Origin: Gemmatimonadales bacterium
Lineage (GTDB): Bacteria; Krumholzibacteriota; Krumholzibacteriia; LZORAL124-64-63
NCBI GenBank assembly: GCA_019038745.1
Contig: JAHOYV010000009.1
Location: forward strand, 18,972 to 82,971
Direction: 5' to 3'
Length of the DNA stretch: 64,000 bases
The translations under genes were made by a program, and so were the position numbers. The notes under the pieces were generated by a model. It was not told the origin of the DNA. It did no database searches and saw only the letters and a list, made by a program, of their open reading frames with translations. Below are positions 58,275 to 64,000 of this stretch, piece by piece; position 1 is the first letter of the stretch; the number at the start of each line of letters is the position of its first letter.

Positions 58275-60800
58275 ATGTTTTCCTTTAATTTTTTGCGCAT
58301 CCATTCCGGTCCCGGTTTTTCCCGGATCGGAACCTTCGCCCTGGGTATTATCCTTCTGATCGCTCTGCCGGTCATGGGCGCGGGCAGCGACAGTCCTCTT
58401 TCCTTCGATGGTCCGGTGGCTCCGGTAATGACTCTCAAGTCCACCGATGTCGTTCCGGCCATGCAGGCGATTCCTGTCGATATCGCCAGCGCTTTGGAGG
58501 AGGATTTGGAGCGGGACTCGCAAGGTCTTCCGCCCCGGTTCGCCTTGCCGGAAAAAGTGAGCCTCACTCCCTCGAACTCGGGCCTTTGGCAGGAACTTGA
58601 TCAGGATTTTGATCTGTGGCGTTTGCGCATCGAGGCGCCGGGGGCCGTGTCCGTGAACCTGGGCTTCTCCGAGTTTCAGCTCCCCAAAGGTGCCCGGCTC
58701 AGTCTCTATCCCACGGATTACCTGGGGATGGACGACAAGCGCGGGGTTAGGGTCTTTACCGAAGACGACAACCGGGCCGATGGACTCCTCTGGACCCCAC
58801 TGGTTCAAGCAGCGGACATAACTATTGAATTGCTGATGCCCCGTTCAGAGCGGGCCGACTACCTGCTGACTCTCGATTCGGTCAACAAGGGGTACCGCCT
58901 CTTCGGGATTGACTCAATGGATAAGCAGGGCACCTGCAACATCGACGTGGTCTGTCCCGAGGGAGACGATTGGTGGAATGAGATCAACTCGGTCGGTGTT
59001 TACACGATCAATGGTAGCTGGTTTTGCACAGGCGCCATGATCAACAATACCGCCGAGGACGGCACTCCGTATTTTCTGACCGCCGATCACTGTGGCATCA
59101 GTACCTCCAATGACCAGGGCATCGTGGTCTACTGGAATTTCCAGAGTGTCAACTGCGGGGACTTGAGCGGTGGCTCTTTGGCTGATTTCACTTCCGGTGC
59201 GACATTCCTGGCTGAGAACGCCGCTTCCGACGTTACCTTGATCCTGCTGGACTCAGCTCCGGATCCTGATTTCAACGTGACCTTCTCCGGGTGGGATAGG
59301 TCGGGTATCGCCCCGAGCAGCGGGATTGCCATTCACCACCCCAGCTGCGACGAGAAGGCGATCAGTTTCGAGAATGATCCACTGACCATCACGACCTATT
59401 TGCAAGAAGACGTGGCGGGGGACGGGACCCACTTTCGTATCGAGGATTGGGATTTGGGAACCACCGAGCCCGGATCGTCCGGCTCGCCCCTGTATGATCC
59501 CAACCACCGGATCATCGGTCAACTCCACGGTGGTTACGCGGCTTGTGGCAACGATGCCTCAGACTGGTACGGATGCCTTTCGGTTTCCTGGAGTTTCCTG
59601 GCCTCGTACCTCGATCCTTTGAGCACCGGGGCTACAACCCTCGATACGTATGTGCCGGATATGTCGGGGCTGGCAGTCACTCCGATCGGTGTTACTTCCT
59701 TCGAGGGCGATTCCGGAGGACCTTTCCTTCCAGAGAGCGCCATTTACACTCTTGAGAATCTCGGGGGCACCGCGCTGGATTTCTCCGTCGTTTCAGACGT
59801 GACCTGGCTTACCGTGACAGGGGGTTCGGGTACTCTTCCGGCCTTCGATACGGCACTGGTGGAAGTCGCCGTCAACGGTGACGCGGATGTTCTGGCAATT
59901 GGGGACTACACGGGTGTCCTCAGCTTTGCGAATTTGACTGATGGCGAGGGAGACACGACTCGCATGGTGAATCTGGGTATCGGGGTTCCCCAGGAAATCG
60001 TCAGCTTCCCCCTGGATGTTGATCCGGGCTGGACGATGGAGGGCGAATGGGCTTTCGGTATTCCTACCGGCGATGGCGGGGAACACGGCAACCCCGACCC
60101 CACCAGCGGAAACACGGGCGCCAACGTGCTGGGGTTCAACCTGGCCGGCGACTACGGACCGGATCTGGCGGAAACCCACCTTACGACCACAGCCTTGGAT
60201 TGCAGTGGAGTCCAGGGAGTCACCCTGAAATTCCATCGCTGGCTGGGAGTGGAACAACCCAAGTATGATCATGCCTATATACGGGTGAGCAACAATGGAG
60301 TCGATTTCACGACCGTGTGGGAGAACCCGGCCGAGATCACGGATTCGGCGTGGGCCCAGGTGGAATACGACATTAGCGCGATCGCCGACGACCAGGCCAC
60401 CGTCTACGTTCGCTGGACCATGGGCGCCACCGATGACAGCTGGTTCTTCTGTGGCTGGAACATCGACGACGTGGAGATCTGGGGACTCCGCAGCTATGAA
60501 ACCGCTGTGGGGAATGTGCCCGCCGGACGACTGGCCCTCGGCAACCACCCCAACCCCTTCAATCCCGTGACCCGAATCAGCTTCGACTTGCCCAACTCCG
60601 GTTTCGTGCGACTCGAGGTCTTCGATCTCCAGGGACACCTTGTGCGGGAACTGGTTCAGGACAACCTGGAGGCCGGGCCCCACAATATAGTTTGGAACGG
60701 TAAGGATGATGGGGGTCGGGCTGCTGGTAGCGGGGTCTACTTTGGTCGGCTTGTTTTCGAAGGTAAGGTCATGCAGCAGAAAATGGTGCTTTTGAAATAA
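58275..60800 (+). CDS. secreted trypsin-like (lysyl endopeptidase type) serine protease with FlgD-like tail
   Basis: An 841-residue exported protease. After the signal peptide (IGTFALGIILLIALPVMGAGS) comes a propeptide-like region, then the S1 domain: H272 in LTADHCGI, D319 in ASDVTLILL, and S402 in EPGSSGSPLYD. The chain continues with a BACON-like segment (YTLENLGGTALDFSVVSDVT), a MAM-like jelly roll, and the NPFNPVTRISFDLP tail with a FlgD-like Ig domain ending VMQQKMVLLK. The pattern of Cys and GSSGSP is close to Achromobacter-type lysyl endopeptidases. The tail should direct it through a T9SS-like route to the surface. It has its own promoter and terminator. Confidence 0.9.
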   Translation: MFSFNFLRIHSGPGFSRIGTFALGIILLIALPVMGAGSDSPLSFDGPVAPVMTLKSTDVVPAMQAIPVDIASALEEDLERDSQGLPPRFALPEKVSLTPSNSGLWQELDQDFDLWRLRIEAPGAVSVNLGFSEFQLPKGARLSLYPTDYLGMDDKRGVRVFTEDDNRADGLLWTPLVQAADITIELLMPRSERADYLLTLDSVNKGYRLFGIDSMDKQGTCNIDVVCPEGDDWWNEINSVGVYTINGSWFCTGAMINNTAEDGTPYFLTADHCGISTSNDQGIVVYWNFQSVNCGDLSGGSLADFTSGATFLAENAASDVTLILLDSAPDPDFNVTFSGWDRSGIAPSSGIAIHHPSCDEKAISFENDPLTITTYLQEDVAGDGTHFRIEDWDLGTTEPGSSGSPLYDPNHRIIGQLHGGYAACGNDASDWYGCLSVSWSFLASYLDPLSTGATTLDTYVPDMSGLAVTPIGVTSFEGDSGGPFLPESAIYTLENLGGTALDFSVVSDVTWLTVTGGSGTLPAFDTALVEVAVNGDADVLAIGDYTGVLSFANLTDGEGDTTRMVNLGIGVPQEIVSFPLDVDPGWTMEGEWAFGIPTGDGGEHGNPDPTSGNTGANVLGFNLAGDYGPDLAETHLTTTALDCSGVQGVTLKFHRWLGVEQPKYDHAYIRVSNNGVDFTTVWENPAEITDSAWAQVEYDISAIADDQATVYVRWTMGATDDSWFFCGWNIDDVEIWGLRSYETAVGNVPAGRLALGNHPNPFNPVTRISFDLPNSGFVRLEVFDLQGHLVRELVQDNLEAGPHNIVWNGKDDGGRAAGSGVYFGRLVFEGKVMQQKMVLLK

Positions 60801-60827
60801 TATAGAGCGGCTAGTCAAGCCTTGTTC

Positions 60828-60852
60828 CGGCCCCGGGTTTTGCCTGGGGCCG
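60828..60852 (+). terminator. rho-independent terminator after the protease gene
   Basis: CGGCCCC and GGGGCCG form a 7-pair stem that can extend by GGG/CCT, with a GTTTTG loop, followed by CTTCTTT. It lies 28 bases after the stop. Confidence 0.8.
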
Positions 60853-61063
60853 CTTCTTTGGTAAGAAGCTCAAGGAATCTCGACGATGACGAAAAATATT
60901 TCAGTACTCCTGTAAGATAATCCCAATCCGGAAAACATGGAGGTTACCCCTGTCATTAATGACGGGTGCCGGTCCCCAGGGAGACGGATGGCCCCAGTTC
61001 TGATCCAATTTTACAGGCCTCCATTCTCCTGGTTGTTCAACTACTTCAACGGGAGGTACCTTG

Positions 61064-63790
61064 ATGCGCTCGCTCTTAATTCTGACTTTGGCTGTGCTGC
61101 TGATGCTGCCGGCCTCGTCGTCCCTCGCTGATTGGGACCCGGAAATGCCATCCAAATGGGTGCAATATCCGGATCTTGATCTTACCGGCATTGATATCAA
61201 TGCCTCGTCCGTCCCCGGTGATTATATCCTGGCCGATGACTTTCTTTGCACCGAGAAGGGTTATATCACCGGTATTCACATCTGGGGTTCCTGGCTCCAT
61301 GATTTCCTGCCCCTGGGTGATCCAGGGAACATTATGTTCACCCTGAGCATCCACGCCGATATTCCGGCCAGCCAAAATCCCGAGGGCTACAGCATGCCCG
61401 GTGAACTGCTCTGGCTTATGGAATTCGATCTGGGCCAATTCATCGTGCGGCCCTATGCGGAAAACATCGCCGAGGGCTGGATGGATCCTCCTGAGGGTTA
61501 CATGCCCCCTCCGGCGGACACGATTTGTTGGCAGTACAATTTCCATATCGATGAGCAGCAGGCATTTTTCCAGGAAGGCACCCCTGACAACCCGATCGTA
61601 TATTGGTTGGATTTAAAAGCCTACCCCATGGGCCAAGGCGAAGCGATGTTCGGCTGGAAAACATCCCTGGACAACTGGAACGACAATGCGGTCTGGTCAC
61701 AGGGCATGGATCCGCCGACCCAGCAATGGCGAGAGCTTATCTATCCTCCGGGACACGAGATGGCGGATCGGCCGATTGACCTGGCCTTCGTGTTGACCGG
61801 TGACGATCATCCGGCGGAGCTGGATTTCGGCGACGCACCGGATCCGTCCTTCCCGACTCTCCTGGCCAGTAACGGCGCGCGGCATCAGGTAGGGGCCATG
61901 TGCATGGGCCTTATGGTTGATGGTGAACCCGATGGTCAGCCCTCGGCAGCCGCCCTGGGCGACGACAATGATGGCAACGACGACGAGGACGGCTGTACCT
62001 TCGGCCCGATGGTTCCCGGTCAGCCGGCAAACCTTAACGTGTTTGTTACCAGTCCTGTGCAAGGCATGATCGATGCCTGGATCGACTTCAATCTCAACGG
62101 CACCTGGGCAGACGCCAATGAGCAGATATGTATATCAGCTCCCGTTGTCCCCGGCGCCAACACCTTGACTTTCAACGTTCCCGCCAGTGCGTTCCCTGGC
62201 TCACAGACTTTTGCGCGGGTGCGCCTGAGCAGCATGGGTGGTCTGTCTTACGATGGCGTTTACCCAACCGGCCTGGTCCCGGATGGAGAAGTCGAGGATT
62301 ACCTGGTAATTCTGGAGGAACAGGAGCTTTTCGATTTCGGTGATGCTCCTGACCCCACCTATCCAACCCTTGCGGCAAACAACGGGCCTTACCATATCCT
62401 GTCACAGTTGTACATGGGTGCGTCGGTTGACGGGGAGCCCGATGGTCAGCCAACGGTCTCCGCCCTGGGCGACGACAACGATGGCAACGATGATGAGGAT
62501 GGCGTCGTTTTCAGTGTGTTGAAAGCAGGCCAACTATCATCAATCGTTGTGACGGCATCGGCCCCGGGCATGGTTGACGCCTGGATCGATTTCGATGGTG
62601 ACGGCACCTGGATGCAGGCGGATGAGAATATCGTAATATCCCAGCCCGCAAATCCCGGACCCAACACTTTCACCTTCACCGTACCGGCAACCGCCGCGTC
62701 TCCTGGAAATACGTATGCGCGCATCCGCCTCAGCAGTAACGGCGGCCTGTCCTTCGACGGGCCTTATCCGGATGGAGTTTTTCCAGACGGTGAAGTGGAA
62801 GACTATGAAGTCTTTATCGAGGACCGCTATGTTTTCAAGTGGATACAACATCCGGATCTCAGCACGATGGGCATTGACGTCAACGCCACCGAGTGGGATC
62901 AGTTTGTATTGGCCGATGACTTCAACTGCACTCTGACCGGGCCTTTGACCGATTTCCATATCTGGAGCTCTTGGCTCAATGATTACTTGCCCTACGGTGA
63001 GGATCCCAGAGCTGTCAAGTTTACGCTGAGCATCCACAAGGATATTCCAGCGGACGAAGCAACGGGAGAATACAGTCGACCTGGCGAACTACTTTGGATG
63101 CACACTTTCGAGCCGCATAGTTATAAAGCAGAGCCTTTTGCCGAGGACATCGAGGAAGGCTGGATGGATCCCCCGGCCATGTATACATTCCCGGCCGATT
63201 GGACCTGCTGGATCTACAAATTCCACGTGGATCCCCACCTGGCCTTTGTTCAGGAGGGCACCGAAGATCGTCCCATCGTCTACTGGCTGGATGTGCAGGC
63301 CATGCCCGAAGACCCCGAGGCGAAGTGGGGTTGGAAGACGTCCATAGACCATTGGAATGACAATGCCGTGTATGGCGTGGGCATGGAACCCTATCCCGGC
63401 CCGTGGATGGAGCTGTATTATCCTCCAAATCACGAAATGGCGGGGATGCAAATAGATCTGGCCTTTGCGCTGTATTCAGATCTGGTAACGGCTGTGCCCA
63501 TACCTCCTCAGAAGCTGGGACTGCTGTATAATTCGCCAAACCCTTTTAACCCGATGACCAGGATTCACTTCAGTATTCCCAATGGCGGCGCCGACATAAG
63601 ACTTGAAGTCTTCGACGCCAGGGGACGGCGAGTCAATACCCTGATTGACGGGTTTGTAGAGGGTGATGAACATTCCGCAACCTGGACCGGCAAGGACGAT
63701 CACGGCGCCCCGGTGCCATCGGGAGTCTATTTCTACCGGTTGAGCGGATCGGGTGTTGATCAGTCTTTGAAGATGCTTCTGGTGCGGTGA
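61064..63790 (+). CDS. secreted A-B-B-A repeat protein with two GEVED domains and FlgD-like tail
   Basis: The signal peptide (MRSLLILTLAVLLMLPASSSLAD) is followed by a domain of about 225 residues (A1, starting KWVQYPDLDLTGIDINA), two GEVED domains of about 165 residues (each with FGDAPDP, ALGDDNDGNDDEDG and PDGEVEDY), a second copy of the first domain (A2, KWIQHPDLSTMGIDVNA), and the tail NPFNPMTRIHFSIP with a FlgD-like Ig domain. Asp-rich loops in the GEVED parts suggest calcium binding. GGGAGG lies upstream; ATG 61064 is preferred over the TTG one codon before. Function is unknown beyond a surface role. Length is 908 residues. Confidence 0.85.
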   Translation: MRSLLILTLAVLLMLPASSSLADWDPEMPSKWVQYPDLDLTGIDINASSVPGDYILADDFLCTEKGYITGIHIWGSWLHDFLPLGDPGNIMFTLSIHADIPASQNPEGYSMPGELLWLMEFDLGQFIVRPYAENIAEGWMDPPEGYMPPPADTICWQYNFHIDEQQAFFQEGTPDNPIVYWLDLKAYPMGQGEAMFGWKTSLDNWNDNAVWSQGMDPPTQQWRELIYPPGHEMADRPIDLAFVLTGDDHPAELDFGDAPDPSFPTLLASNGARHQVGAMCMGLMVDGEPDGQPSAAALGDDNDGNDDEDGCTFGPMVPGQPANLNVFVTSPVQGMIDAWIDFNLNGTWADANEQICISAPVVPGANTLTFNVPASAFPGSQTFARVRLSSMGGLSYDGVYPTGLVPDGEVEDYLVILEEQELFDFGDAPDPTYPTLAANNGPYHILSQLYMGASVDGEPDGQPTVSALGDDNDGNDDEDGVVFSVLKAGQLSSIVVTASAPGMVDAWIDFDGDGTWMQADENIVISQPANPGPNTFTFTVPATAASPGNTYARIRLSSNGGLSFDGPYPDGVFPDGEVEDYEVFIEDRYVFKWIQHPDLSTMGIDVNATEWDQFVLADDFNCTLTGPLTDFHIWSSWLNDYLPYGEDPRAVKFTLSIHKDIPADEATGEYSRPGELLWMHTFEPHSYKAEPFAEDIEEGWMDPPAMYTFPADWTCWIYKFHVDPHLAFVQEGTEDRPIVYWLDVQAMPEDPEAKWGWKTSIDHWNDNAVYGVGMEPYPGPWMELYYPPNHEMAGMQIDLAFALYSDLVTAVPIPPQKLGLLYNSPNPFNPMTRIHFSIPNGGADIRLEVFDARGRRVNTLIDGFVEGDEHSATWTGKDDHGAPVPSGVYFYRLSGSGVDQSLKMLLVR

Positions 63791-63824
63791 TATGTACGTG
63801 GGCTGAAGCATGAATGTGGATGAA

Positions 63825-63855
63825 ACGGGGGCTCTCGTCGAGGCGGGGCCCCCGT
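63825..63855 (+). terminator. terminator-like hairpin
   Basis: ACGGGGGC and GCCCCCGT are perfect 8-base arms around a loop of 15 bases. No T-run follows, so termination is uncertain. It lies 34 bases after the GEVED gene. Confidence 0.5.
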
Positions 63856-64000
63856 GATGTTCAGATAACTATCCATTATCCCGCTAAAGGCCAGCCCTGG
63901 CCAAAGTAGACAAGCCCGGGCCTTATGTCCGCGAAAAATAGCTGACCTGTAACAATTTTCTGTGTAGGCTTCCTATATGAAACTGATCGACACTCAGTGA
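63856..64000. other. window end, no gene recognised
   Basis: Only a short inverted GGCCA/TGGCC repeat (near 63895) is visible before the right edge. Confidence 0.4.

Noticed and set aside
59793..60818. 341-residue minus-strand frame opposite the protease tail
   Set aside because: Antisense to the FlgD-like and jelly-roll part of a clear protease; no homology seen.

Overview
The window is a moderately GC-rich chromosomal segment from a Gram-negative bacterium. Three large secreted proteins end in an NPFNPxTRI-type FlgD-like C-terminal domain, and another ends in a short D-x-IKALYR tail. Together with abundant GEVED, Calx-beta and beta-helix proteins, lipoproteins and outer-membrane-like barrels, this points to a member of the FCB superphylum outside the classical Bacteroidetes (Krumholzibacteriota/Eisenbacteria-like lineages). 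The lineage is inferred from protein style only. No rRNA, tRNA or CRISPR array was recognised.

1-9.2 kb: a tightly overlapping plus-strand operon runs from a DAHP synthase (cut by the left edge) through menF-menD-menH-menB-menA-menC-menE. This is the whole classical route from chorismate to demethylmenaquinone apart from the DHNA-CoA thioesterase. That thioesterase (hotdog family) is encoded convergently just downstream, behind a membrane polyferredoxin.

9.2-25.8 kb: a mixed housekeeping and accessory stretch. It holds an AlkD-like DNA glycosylase, asnS, a GNAT enzyme, a STAS protein, an acyl-CoA ligase, a secreted alpha/beta hydrolase with a TPR tail, a TrmB-type regulator with a palindromic operator candidate, a GT-C glycosyltransferase, and a lipoprotein/sensor-kinase pair. 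Two gene remnants lie here: an isoprenylcysteine-methyltransferase-like pseudogene broken by an in-frame stop and by a frameshifting (CTGC)7 tract, and a short relic of the MurA C-terminus.

26-32.6 kb: an operon of three alkaline-phosphatase-superfamily phosphodiesterase-like proteins (membrane-anchored, secreted, lipoprotein). Between them sit a 66-residue ribbon-helix-helix-like protein and an Oxa1/EMC3-like membrane protein carrying an extra soluble domain. This is my best candidate for an undescribed system.

32.8-38.5 kb: cell-surface proteins, namely an OB-fold-like secreted protein with an IKALYR tail, a barrel-like protein, and a 1200-residue Calx-beta lipoprotein translationally coupled to it.

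38.5-43.3 kb: a seven-gene minus-strand nickel-uptake operon (nikK-nikL-outer-membrane protein-nikM-nikQ-nikO-nikR) preceded by a GTGTTAC-N13-GTAACAC palindrome that matches the NikR box pattern.

43.3-64 kb: a YheT-like hydrolase, a beta-helix surface protein, exonuclease III, a second UbiA-family prenyltransferase, a three-gene flavin/iron-sulfur complex that fits a Sporomusa-type Nfn (Stn) transhydrogenase, a large lipoprotein, an EamA permease, a GH20 hexosaminidase, a small zinc-ribbon protein, a secreted trypsin-like protease, and an A-B-B-A repeat GEVED surface protein.
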